A DNA stretch of 64,000 nucleotides from contig DYJE01000001.1 of NCBI GenBank assembly GCA_020723285.1, positions 62,001-126,000 of the forward strand, in the 5' to 3' direction. The translations under genes were made by a program, and so were the position numbers. The notes below the pieces were generated by a model. It was not told where the DNA came from, made no database searches, and saw only the letters and a list, made by a program, of their open reading frames with translations. Source of the DNA: Desulforapulum autotrophicum (lineage in GTDB: Bacteria > Desulfobacterota > Desulfobacteria > Desulfobacterales > Desulfolunaceae). This document shows, piece after piece, positions 37,643 to 45,862 of the stretch. Numbering within the stretch: the stretch's first letter is position 1; each line of letters starts with the position of its first letter.

Positions 37643-39485
37643 CCATACCCTTCAGACTTTCAAGCTGAGGATCGGCCTTCATCACGTCAAAACGGCGGAA
37701 GCCGTCGGCCACGATGTCCTGAAGGGTCTTCAGGGATTTTTCACGTTCATTGCTCATGGCATACACACAGGCCAGATTGTAGCGGATGCTCAAACCTGCT
37801 TCCGGGGCCTGGATCAAGGCATTTTCGTAAAGGAGCCTGGCCTTGTCATAATCCTTTTTTTTTATAAGGAGCCCGGACAGGCCTTGCAAAGCTTCAAGAT
37901 GGCCGGGTTCAAGGTCGAGGACCTTTCGGAAACTCTCTTCCGCCGCGGCATCCTCGTTTCGCCCGGCATGGAAACGGGCCTTGTTGATATATGCCGTAAC
38001 AGGCTTCGGTCCTTTCACCGCCTCGTTAAAATGAAGCAGGGCTTTTTCATCCTCGCCTTTTCCCGCAAAAATCACCGCCATATTGGCGTGAACTTCAGCG
38101 TATCCCGGATGCTTCGAAACGATGGTCTCGTAATACGGCAAGGCCTCTTCCGTTTTTCCCGCCTTGTCCAGGGCAAAGGCCAGATTCACCGTGCTCACCA
38201 TGTCGCTGGGATCAGCCTGAACGGCCTGTGTGAATAGAGTGACGGAATCTTTCCAGTCCCAGGACCGCATATGGGCAAGCTGGGCCATTCCCAGGCAGAA
38301 CGCGATCCCCAGGGCCCAGGCGTGGATACCCTTGAATTTTTCATTGAACAGGTAAGCAAGAATGAGAAAAAGTCCCACAGCCGGAACGTACATGAACCGG
38401 TCCGCATGGGCTGGCCAGAGTCCACCCTGGATCACCCCGGACACCATGACAAGGTTGCCTGTGAAAAAAAACCAGCCCACCGCCAGATAGGGTCGCCGCT
38501 TGAGGGAATACAGCGCGTAAACACTCACGCAGACAAGGGCTGTCGCAGCCGGAACGCTTTTCCACAAGGAAACATACGCCGGATAGGGGTAATGGACGGA
38601 AAGGGAGATGGGCCACACCGACTGGATCATGTAAGTGACATAGGCCGTGAGAGCGTTGGCTGCCCTCAGCCCCATGCCCACCGATTCCGTGGTCGTGGCC
38701 TCGTTAACAAACGACGCCTTGCTGAAATTCAGGTAAAGAATCAGTCCGGTGACAATGATCAGTGGAATTTTTTCAAACACGGGCGCGATATTCCGCCGGT
38801 CAAAGATTCTGAAATTCAGCGCATCGCCTTCTCTGAACAGCAGAAACCGGTGAAACGGCCAGAGATCGAAAAGAAGAAATGAAAAAATCAGCGTGATCAC
38901 CGAAGCTTTGGATGCCAGGGCAAGGACGTAGAATAACAGGACCAGAAGGTATCGGTTGAGATTTTTTTTCAGCACATACCCGTGATACGCCAGAAGGGCC
39001 AGCAAAAGAAACAGCGTGGACAACAGATTTTTCCGGCTGGTCACCCAGGCCACCGATTCCACGTTCAAGGGATGGAGCGCAAAAAGGGCTGAAATAAAAA
39101 GGCTTTTCCCAAAACACCCCGTCGTTTTATAGAAAAAAAGAAACAGAAGGGCCGTATTTATAAGGTGAAGGATAAGGTTGTGCAGATGGTGACGGCCTGG
39201 ATCAAGTCCGAACAGCCGGCAGTCCATCATATGGGAGAGCATGGTCATGGGCATCCAGTACGGCCCGGAGTCATGGCCGAAATCAACGGCCCAGGTCACA
39301 CCTTTCAAGGTCACGCCCTGATTTACATAAGGGTTGTCCGTCACGTAAACCGGATCGTCCATGCTGATGAAATCGAAGGTTCCAACGTGGCTGTAAACAA
39401 GCACGGTGAGAAAAATCAGCAGGGAAAAGATAAGGACATGGACGAATCCCTGTTTGCCGCCCGAACTGTTTGCCGTATCCTTCAT
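37614..39485 (-). CDS. TMTC-like GT-C membrane protein with C-terminal TPR repeats (copy 1)
   Basis: A 623-residue paralog of the next gene. Conserved landmarks: SMDDPVYVTDNPYV in the first periplasmic loop, GPYWMPMTMLSHMMD, HPLNVESVAWVTSRKNLLS and GGLWPAHADRFMYVP, with about ten helices to residue 400, then at least four TPR-like units (410-600). By comparison with TMTC and PMT enzymes it probably transfers a sugar from a polyprenyl phosphate to a protein or glycan on the periplasmic side, and the TPR part may select the acceptor. It begins 13 bases after the nucleotidyltransferase-GT2 fusion. Confidence 0.84.
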   Translation of the reverse strand: MKDTANSSGGKQGFVHVLIFSLLIFLTVLVYSHVGTFDFISMDDPVYVTDNPYVNQGVTLKGVTWAVDFGHDSGPYWMPMTMLSHMMDCRLFGLDPGRHHLHNLILHLINTALLFLFFYKTTGCFGKSLFISALFALHPLNVESVAWVTSRKNLLSTLFLLLALLAYHGYVLKKNLNRYLLVLLFYVLALASKASVITLIFSFLLFDLWPFHRFLLFREGDALNFRIFDRRNIAPVFEKIPLIIVTGLILYLNFSKASFVNEATTTESVGMGLRAANALTAYVTYMIQSVWPISLSVHYPYPAYVSLWKSVPAATALVCVSVYALYSLKRRPYLAVGWFFFTGNLVMVSGVIQGGLWPAHADRFMYVPAVGLFLILAYLFNEKFKGIHAWALGIAFCLGMAQLAHMRSWDWKDSVTLFTQAVQADPSDMVSTVNLAFALDKAGKTEEALPYYETIVSKHPGYAEVHANMAVIFAGKGEDEKALLHFNEAVKGPKPVTAYINKARFHAGRNEDAAAEESFRKVLDLEPGHLEALQGLSGLLIKKKDYDKARLLYENALIQAPEAGLSIRYNLACVYAMSNEREKSLKTLQDIVADGFRRFDVMKADPQLESLKGMDEFKKMVGE

Positions 39486-39498
39486 GTGAAATACCCGC

Positions 39499-41004
39499 TC
39501 ATTTCCTGGTCCAAAGACCTTTGATCAAAGGGACAAGATCGTCGGTCACCGTGTACCGGATCTTTTTTTTAAGTATCAGCGCCAGCATGGAAAACCCGGT
39601 TTTCAGACTGGCTTTGACATTCCCCGAATGTTTCGATTCTCCGCCGATCCTTCCGTGATACGACACGGGGATCTCGATGATCCGCAGACCGTGACGAATG
39701 GGTTCGATGATCATCTCCGGGGAAAAAGACGGGCCGTCTGCCGAAAGACCGCCGCTGATCCGGCGGTAGGCGTCGGACCAGATGGCCCTGAAGGTGCAGC
39801 CCACATCGGTGAGCCGGGGTTCGTTCCGGCTCCACCAGAGGATCTCGATGATTTTGGCCACCGCCACATTCCCGACGCGAAGAAACAGGTTCATGTTGGC
39901 CCCCTGCTGAATCATCTGCTTGGTGGTCCGCGTGCCGAGAACCATGTCGGCGTCTTTCAGGTATTCCAGGAGTTTGCCCAGATCCCTTGATTTGAAGGAA
40001 CCGTCGGCCTCGGTAAGCACCAGGATATCCCCCGTGGCTTTTTCCATGCCCCAGCGCAGGGCATGACCGTATCCCTTAAGGTCCGCCGAATGTACTTTCG
40101 CCCCTTTTTCAGCGGCGATTTCCGCTGTCCTGTCCGACGACCGGTTGTCGGCCACGATGATTTCATGCACCAGGCCTTTGAAATCGTCAATCACATGACC
40201 GATGGAATCTTCCTCGTTGAACGCCGGAATAACCAGACTGACGGTCTTTTCATGAAACTTCGAGGAACGGACCATGTAACAGGCCTGGTTCAGATCATCC
40301 GCAGTGTTCACATTCACATACCCGCCGGTAAAAAAGAAAGGTCGCACGGTCTTTCCCCCGCTGATCATGGCGGACACACCGTCGATCAATTCCTTTTTTC
40401 CGGTGCGATGTGATACAGGCATTTCCCGGATAAAGTCAAACACTTCCGGCATAAAAAGTAAGGTCCCGCAACCCAGGAATCCGTTCATCACCTTATCCGG
40501 TTTTTCCATCACCGAAACCACGGTGCCGTCTTCAATTTCCAGGGCGTAGTTTTTACGGATTTCAAAGGGATTGGCCGCCTGTTTCACCGCGCATACACAG
40601 GTATAATCGCCATGATCCGTACTGACCAGACCGCTTAGCGTGGATGCGTGGTACAGTTCATCCCCGAGCATCAGGCAGAACGGACCCCGGATATACGGCT
40701 GCGCGAGAAGAACGCCCTCTGCCAGACCTTCCGCCGGATCGTTATGTCGGATCAGGGTGATGTTCACGTCTTTCGGACAGGCGGTTCGGATCTCCTTTTC
40801 CACCTCTGCCGTATTGTCTCCCGTGATGATGAAAATCTCACGGATCCCCATTTCACAATTCATCAGAAGGATATTCCGCATCAGAAGGGACACCCCGTCA
40901 ACCGTGAGCAGAACCTTGGATCTGCTTTTCGTTTCGGGATAAAGCCGTGTGCCCGCACCTGCGGCTGCAATGATTCCAACCATTTCAGCGGCTTTGTCAG
41001 TCAT
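39499..41004 (-). CDS. Nucleotidyltransferase fused to a DPM1-like family 2 glycosyltransferase
   Basis: A 501-residue bifunctional protein from the ATG at 41004, which overlaps the GT87-like gene by eight bases and follows a G-rich ribosome binding site. Residues 5-240 are an NTP-transferase (AAGAGTRLYPETKSRSKVLL signature, LMLGDELYH, VMEKPDK) that makes a nucleotide-sugar. Residues 255-480 are a GT2 like dolichyl-phosphate mannose synthase (SLVIPAFNEEDSIGHV, IVADNRSSDRT, LTEADGSF, RIGGESK). The combination suggests synthesis of a nucleotide-sugar and its transfer to a polyprenyl phosphate. The sugar cannot be read from the sequence. Confidence 0.87.
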   Translation of the reverse strand: MTDKAAEMVGIIAAAGAGTRLYPETKSRSKVLLTVDGVSLLMRNILLMNCEMGIREIFIITGDNTAEVEKEIRTACPKDVNITLIRHNDPAEGLAEGVLLAQPYIRGPFCLMLGDELYHASTLSGLVSTDHGDYTCVCAVKQAANPFEIRKNYALEIEDGTVVSVMEKPDKVMNGFLGCGTLLFMPEVFDFIREMPVSHRTGKKELIDGVSAMISGGKTVRPFFFTGGYVNVNTADDLNQACYMVRSSKFHEKTVSLVIPAFNEEDSIGHVIDDFKGLVHEIIVADNRSSDRTAEIAAEKGAKVHSADLKGYGHALRWGMEKATGDILVLTEADGSFKSRDLGKLLEYLKDADMVLGTRTTKQMIQQGANMNLFLRVGNVAVAKIIEILWWSRNEPRLTDVGCTFRAIWSDAYRRISGGLSADGPSFSPEMIIEPIRHGLRIIEIPVSYHGRIGGESKHSGNVKASLKTGFSMLALILKKKIRYTVTDDLVPLIKGLWTRK

Positions 41005-42244
41005 GATCCCCCCTTGCATCCCCGATCATTTTTTCACCCTGCCCCGCCCAATGATTCACCACAAGATAAACCAGGAGGTTGATTCCGATAAACTGAAAAG
41101 ACACCACGTAAAAAAAGCGTGAAACAAACCATGACGCCATGTCACACCCTGAGGATTTCAACAGTGTTTCCAGGGGAAGACGGCATAATGTCATAAAAAA
41201 AAGAGACGCTGCCAAAAGTTTTCGTTCTTCGTTTTTCAGTTCGGAAAACCAGGGAAGCGCAGCAAGAAAAAGCGTTCCATGATCGAATCTGAAGTTGAAA
41301 CCGATACAAAGAACCAGGACACAGGCGAACGCTTTTACAAAAAAAAACCGGTCCGCATTCACAGCGCCCTGGTTTACGAATATCTGAAAGCAGACAAATA
41401 AAAACGCACAACCGTAAAGCCCGGCAAGGGTCAGAGTCAAGGGAAAAACCATGGTTTTGGGCATCAAACCGCCCACGGCAAGTTTGTTGAAAAAATCCTG
41501 CCATCCTGCAAACCCGTCCGACACATACGGATAGCCGATGCCGTGAAGTCGCATGCGTCCGTATCCTTCACTCATGGCTTTTATCATGTCCACATGAGTG
41601 TCCCACCCGAAAAGTGCCAGGGAAACCATCACAAGACCGAATAAAAAGATCATGCTCCAGGAAAAGAGCCGGTACTTCCGGGTCAGGAGGGGAACCGCTA
41701 TAAGCGGTGCGAGAAACACTTTGAAAACAACGGCAAGACTCAAAAAAAACCCGGCGGCGCAATCCATTTTCCGTTCAGTGAAATACAGGACAGCCATCAG
41801 GCATGCCGCCACTTCCACGTAGATATTGAGATAACACAGCTGAGCCAGCACAAAAGAAAAAGCCATGACAAAAAAAGCGTATCTTGCCGGATTGTCAGGG
41901 CTGAAAAAACCCGCGCCCATTTTCTTCAGCAGCGAGGTACACAACGCAGCCAGCGCGAGGGTCTGGACACATTTCAAAGCAACTGCCGGACCGACAGGCA
42001 GAAAAAGGGTTGGGCCATAAGCTGCCACAGCCAGCGGAAAATTGTAAAAAACCGTGTTTTCCGGAAAGAAAACACCGGTCCGAAGATAGCTTGAAAACCA
42101 GGCGTGGGCCATGTGGTAATCCACTCCGAAAAGGAACCGGAGTTTGAAGAGTACAAAATAAAGGGTGATGATCATGCCCGACGCCGCAATGAAGACCATC
42201 AGGATTTCAAGGCTCTTCCAGATTTTTCCCCTGTGGGTGTCCAT
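40997..42244 (-). CDS. GT87-like polyprenyl-phosphate-sugar-dependent membrane glycosyltransferase
   Basis: A roughly 415-residue protein with about ten hydrophobic helices, similar in layout to DUF2029/GT87 mannosyltransferases. The first periplasmic loop carries GVDYHMAHAWFSSYL and NFPLAVAAYGPT, comparable with the acidic loop and PP-like segment of that family. I prefer the ATG at 42244 with GAGG eight bases upstream; a GTG at 42253 is in frame. It is the first gene of the six-gene operon. GT87 assignment is moderate; a generic GT-C is the alternative. Confidence 0.75.
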   Translation of the reverse strand: MDTHRGKIWKSLEILMVFIAASGMIITLYFVLFKLRFLFGVDYHMAHAWFSSYLRTGVFFPENTVFYNFPLAVAAYGPTLFLPVGPAVALKCVQTLALAALCTSLLKKMGAGFFSPDNPARYAFFVMAFSFVLAQLCYLNIYVEVAACLMAVLYFTERKMDCAAGFFLSLAVVFKVFLAPLIAVPLLTRKYRLFSWSMIFLFGLVMVSLALFGWDTHVDMIKAMSEGYGRMRLHGIGYPYVSDGFAGWQDFFNKLAVGGLMPKTMVFPLTLTLAGLYGCAFLFVCFQIFVNQGAVNADRFFFVKAFACVLVLCIGFNFRFDHGTLFLAALPWFSELKNEERKLLAASLFFMTLCRLPLETLLKSSGCDMASWFVSRFFYVVSFQFIGINLLVYLVVNHWAGQGEKMIGDARGDHD

Positions 42245-42745
42245 GCTCCGCACCTCGGATTCGTCGTTTCAACGCCGTTCCCGGCAGTCCATCCCAATAT
42301 CTTGTCTCTTGCAGTTCCATCACAGATCCATAAACAGGCCTACATCCTTTAACCTGTTGAAAAAACGTAGTCAAGACATGGAATACGACGTTCATCGATC
42401 CATACCTGCCCCCTGGATTCGCGGGCTGACCCGTGTTCCGTTTTCCTGACCTGACTCCTTGATTATCACAACTATTACATATGTATAATTCTTTTGGTTT
42501 TTTTCCTTTCTCAAAAATCAAGATTCCTATCGAAACCAGAGGTTTCTATCAGGGAACACCGATATAAATCCTTGACGCCCGGATCGGATCGCATGTATTA
42601 ATCTACACCCCGGACGATCAGACGATGACCATGGGTACGATACGGCGGCTCGAAACAGCAGCAGCATGTTCTTTTTTTGTTCTTTATTTTAAAGAAAGCT
42701 ACAACCGCTGCCCTGACTGAAACATGTGTTTGCAGAGGTTAAACG
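42245..42745. other. Divergent regulatory region of the glycosylation genes
   Basis: About 500 bases between two divergent glycosylation operons. The middle is AT-rich and contains a likely promoter for the plus-strand GT4 gene. No gene, RNA motif or repeat was recognised. The leader before the GT4 start is about 135 bases. Confidence 0.55.
42572..42601 (+). promoter_or_regulatory. Candidate sigma-70 promoter for the GT4/methyltransferase operon
   Basis: TTGACG at 42572-42577 and TATTAA at 42596-42601 are separated by 18 bases, upstream of the GT4 glycosyltransferase. Confidence 0.5.
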
Positions 42746-43999
42746 ATGGCTCAAGACATGAACAGGCCACTTAAAATATGCATGATCAGCTACAGAAGTA
42801 ACCCCCACTGCGGCGGTCAGGGGGTGTACATCAGGAACCTGAGCCGTGCTTTGACGGACCTCGGGCACAGCGTCGAAGTGGTGGCCGGTCCGCCGGACCC
42901 GCTTCTCGACAGCGACGTGAAACTGTCCATGCTCGACTGCCTGAACCTGTACGATCCCGAAAACATGTTCAGGACTCCAAGGGCGGATGAGCTGAAAAAC
43001 CCCATCAACCTCATTGAATGGCTGAGTGTGAGTACCCAGGGCTATCCTGAGCCCTTCACCTTCGGGCTGAGGGCGTACCAGTACCTGAAAAACAGGTTAT
43101 CCCAGTACGACATCATCCACGACAACCAGAGTCTGTCCTACGGTCTTCTGGCCCTGAGCCGGAGTATCCCCACCGTGGCCACCATTCACCATCCCATCAC
43201 GGTGGACCGGCGCATCGCCGTCAAGAGTGTGCGGTCATTCAGGAAAAAAGTCCAGCACTTACGCTGGTATTCATTTATCGGCATGCAGAAACGGGTGTCC
43301 CGGAGACTTCCCAGAATCATCACGGTCTCGGATTTTTCAAAGCAGGACATCATCCGCGAATTCAACATCCCGGAAGAGCGGTTCAGCGTGGTTCCCAACG
43401 GCATCAACACCCAGATATTCCACCCTGTTGAGGGAATCGAACGGGAAAAGGACAGGATCATCGTCACCAACAGCGCTGACATGCCCCTCAAAGGACTGTA
43501 CTATCTTCTCCAGGCCGTGCACGACATTTCGAAAAAAAGGAATATCCGGCTCACGGTCATCGGAAAACCCAAGGAAAACGGCGGGGTTGAAAAACTCATC
43601 GACAAACTCAGGATAGGGCATCTCATCGATTTCACAGGCCGGATCACCGATGAGGAATTCGTCCTTCAATACGCCCGTGCGGCCATTGCGGTGGTGCCTT
43701 CGGTGTACGAAGGTTTCGGCCTCCCCGTGGGCGAAGCCATGGCCAGCGGTATTCCGGTGATCTCCACCACCGGCGGAGCCCTGCCCGAGGTTGCCGGTGA
43801 CGCGGCGGTTCTCGTGCCGCCCCGTGATCCCGAAGCCCTTGCCAAAGCCATCACCGGGTTACTGGACAACCCGAAACGCGCCGAAGAGCTCGGCAAGGCC
43901 GGATACAAGAGGGTTATGGAACAATTCACATGGAAAAACGCGGCCGAAAAGACCGTTGAAGCTTACAGGGAGACACTTCGTGATTACGGTAAACTTTAA
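42746..43999 (+). CDS. Family 4 glycosyltransferase
   Basis: A 417-residue GT-B enzyme. The N-terminal acceptor domain opens with KICMISYRSNPHCGGQGVYI, including the glycine loop. The C-terminal domain has PNGINTQIF and the nucleotide-sugar motif PSVYEGFGLPVGEAMASG followed by ISTTGGALPEV, characteristic of GT4 (GDP-mannose, UDP-glucose or similar). Retaining transfer to a lipid-linked or surface glycan is likely. Its 3' end overlaps the methyltransferase gene by 20 bases. Confidence 0.93.
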   Translation: MAQDMNRPLKICMISYRSNPHCGGQGVYIRNLSRALTDLGHSVEVVAGPPDPLLDSDVKLSMLDCLNLYDPENMFRTPRADELKNPINLIEWLSVSTQGYPEPFTFGLRAYQYLKNRLSQYDIIHDNQSLSYGLLALSRSIPTVATIHHPITVDRRIAVKSVRSFRKKVQHLRWYSFIGMQKRVSRRLPRIITVSDFSKQDIIREFNIPEERFSVVPNGINTQIFHPVEGIEREKDRIIVTNSADMPLKGLYYLLQAVHDISKKRNIRLTVIGKPKENGGVEKLIDKLRIGHLIDFTGRITDEEFVLQYARAAIAVVPSVYEGFGLPVGEAMASGIPVISTTGGALPEVAGDAAVLVPPRDPEALAKAITGLLDNPKRAEELGKAGYKRVMEQFTWKNAAEKTVEAYRETLRDYGKL

Positions 44000-44693
44000 T
44001 AAAATCGATATCAAACCCGGATTTAAAATTCTTGACATCGGATGCGGACCGGGGCGCCACGTCAGCGCCCTTTACGCCTACAGGAATGTCACCGTGATCG
44101 GCGCGGACCTGAGCCTTGAAGACCTGAAACAGGGTGTGAAACGACTTCAGTACCATGATCAGCTCGGAGCCCACTGCGGCGGAACCTGGGCCTTCACCAC
44201 GGCGGACATCACCCGCCTTCCCTTCAATGACAACGAATTCGACCTGGTTCTCTGTTCGGAAGTCATGGAACACATCCCCGACGAAGGCAAGGCCGCATCG
44301 GAGATTTTAAGGGTTCTCAAACCGGGCCACGATCTGGTGGTCAGCGTACCAAGATTCTGGCCCGAGAAAATCTGCTGGGCCCTGTCCGACGAATATTTCA
44401 ACGCCAACCAGGGCCACATCCGCATTTACAAAAAAAACCGTCTGAAACAGCTCATCGAAAAAGCCGGGTCCACATACAGAACCGCCCATCACGCCCACAG
44501 TCTCCACTCGCCGTACTGGTGGCTGAAATGTTTCGTGGGACCCACCCGTGAGGACTCTTACGCCGTGAACCTGTACAAGCGATTCCTCACCTGGGACATC
44601 ATGCAGAAACCTGTTCTCACCAAAACCCTGGACAGGTTCCTGAACCCCCTCATGGGAAAAAGCCTGGTGCTTTACTTCAAGAAAAAGTCGTAG
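43980..44693 (+). CDS. Class I SAM-dependent methyltransferase
   Basis: A 237-residue protein starting at the GTG at 43980, with AGGGAG about seven bases upstream; earlier ATGs lie within the GT4 coding region and give no family match. Motif I is ILDIGCGPGRHVSAL, the acidic strand-two end is IGADLSLED, and DLVLCSEVMEHIPDEG marks the Methyltransf_11 family. It is coupled to the GT4 gene, so a sugar or glycolipid is the likely substrate. Confidence 0.9.
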   Translation: MITVNFNKIDIKPGFKILDIGCGPGRHVSALYAYRNVTVIGADLSLEDLKQGVKRLQYHDQLGAHCGGTWAFTTADITRLPFNDNEFDLVLCSEVMEHIPDEGKAASEILRVLKPGHDLVVSVPRFWPEKICWALSDEYFNANQGHIRIYKKNRLKQLIEKAGSTYRTAHHAHSLHSPYWWLKCFVGPTREDSYAVNLYKRFLTWDIMQKPVLTKTLDRFLNPLMGKSLVLYFKKKS

Positions 44694-44736
44694 GACTCTT
44701 TTCGTTTCATAAAAAAAACTCTCAACTTTCACACCG

Positions 44737-44780
44737 AAATGACGATGGCTTGATTAATGGAGCATCGTCATTTTTATTTT
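44737..44780 (+). terminator. Rho-independent terminator of the GT4/methyltransferase operon
   Basis: AAATGACGATG and CATCGTCATTT form a perfect 11-bp stem with a 15-base loop, followed by TTTTTATTTTT. It lies 44 bases after the methyltransferase stop. Confidence 0.85.
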
Positions 44781-44811
44781 TATGGACGCCATCTCGAAAA
44801 GGAGAGTTCCC

Positions 44812-44943
44812 ATGGGACATAAACCCAAACAACTTCAGGCCCAGGTCATGACATGGCCTTCTTTAAGGACTCATTCCAGGCTTATCCATGTCACAACCCT
44901 TATGGCATCGACCCTTCTGACGTTGCTCATAAGGAATTTATGA
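44812..44943 (+). pseudogene. Short frame with strong ribosome binding site, possibly a broken gene
   Basis: An ATG with AAGGAG seven bases upstream opens 43 codons (MGHKPKQLQAQVM...). From about 44854 the +1 frame reads MAFFKDSFQAYPCHNPYGID, which looks more protein-like, so a frameshifted remnant is possible. It sits next to the alcohol dehydrogenase fragment. No family is recognised. Confidence 0.3.
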
Positions 44944-44960
44944 CCATAATCCTAACCCGT

Positions 44961-45197
44961 TCATAGATGAATGATCGTCTTGATATCGGTCATGGCTCCT
45001 TTACTGTGTGATTCAAAGGTTTCCTGAACATCATCAAGGCCGATGGTCTTTGTCACAAGAAAATCAAGATCTATGATTTTTCTGGACAGGGCCTCGATAA
45101 CCTCTTCGAACTCCTGGATGGAATATCCGAAGGAGCCGTTTTTGAAAGCAAACAAGAAGGCGATAGCCCCCTTGTCTGCCGTCCGGTTTTTTGCAGA
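44961..45197 (-). pseudogene. C-terminal remnant of a zinc-type alcohol dehydrogenase (MDR family)
   Basis: The minus-strand frame encodes 78 residues (SAKNRTADKGAIAF at the start, TDIKTIIHL at the end). The pattern GSFGYSIQEFEEVIEAL...IDLDFLVTKTIGLDDVQETFE is typical of the last 80 residues of threonine/sorbitol-dehydrogenase-like MDR enzymes. The catalytic and NAD-binding parts are missing. It starts immediately after the methyltransferase stop TGA and in the same frame, so the deletion breakpoint lies at or very near 45198. A short expressed protein from an internal TTG is possible but unlikely. Confidence 0.75.
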
Positions 45198-45845
45198 TCA
45201 AGCGGGAAGGTCTGTTGGAATTTCTCCGGCACAGTAACGCCTGAGAACCCCGAGGGTTTTGGTCATGGGGAGAATTTCGAACTGGCCGGAGGCCATGGCC
45301 AGTTTGTACACATGATACGGAGCCTGTCCGCCTTCGTCGGGGTTCTTGAAAATGTCGTGGACCACCAGGAAACCGCCGGGCATGATGTGACGGGACCAGC
45401 AGGAATAATCGTTGAACGCGGCCCTGTACGTATGGCCGCCGTCGATGAACACCAGACTCAAGGGCGTGGCCCAGACTTTCGCAATCACGTGGGACGTGGA
45501 CACCATGGGAACCACCGCGTCTTCAAGGCCCGCCCGTTCCAGGGTTTTCCGAAGGTGGGGAAAAGTATCCACCTTCTTTTCCTTTTCGTCGTACAGCTCC
45601 GGATCAAAATACCCTTCCCCGAACTGCTGCTCTTCAGACCCCCGGTGATGATCGATGGTAAAAAGTACCGAACCCTGGGTTTTGGCGGCGGACCCCAGAT
45701 AAACCGATGATTTTCCGCAGTAACTTCCTATTTCAAGCATCGGCCCCATTTTCGCAGCCGTGAGGGCCACGTCGTACAGCCTCATCCCCTCTTCCGGGTC
45801 AAGGAAGCCTTTGATTTCTTCGATCAGTTTCATGTCGGGTGTCAT
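45198..45845 (-). CDS. Class I SAM methyltransferase (Methyltransf_24-like)
   Basis: A 215-residue protein with the SAM motif MLEIGSYCGKSSVYLG, an acidic DHHRGSEEQ after strand two, and VFIDGGHTYRAAFNDYSCW, which matches the cephalosporin-hydroxylase/Methyltransf_24 group. AAGGA precedes the ATG. It lies 17 bases after ftsK on the same strand and may share its transcript. Substrate unknown; a small hydroxylated metabolite or sugar is typical. Confidence 0.87.
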   Translation of the reverse strand: MTPDMKLIEEIKGFLDPEEGMRLYDVALTAAKMGPMLEIGSYCGKSSVYLGSAAKTQGSVLFTIDHHRGSEEQQFGEGYFDPELYDEKEKKVDTFPHLRKTLERAGLEDAVVPMVSTSHVIAKVWATPLSLVFIDGGHTYRAAFNDYSCWSRHIMPGGFLVVHDIFKNPDEGGQAPYHVYKLAMASGQFEILPMTKTLGVLRRYCAGEIPTDLPA

Positions 45846-45862
45846 ATATTATTCCTTATCCA

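Noticed and set aside
45198-45200. TGA between methyltransferase and dehydrogenase remnant as a selenocysteine codon
   Set aside because: The methyltransferase ends at a normal length there, the following sequence belongs to an unrelated family, and I see no SECIS-like hairpin just after the TGA.
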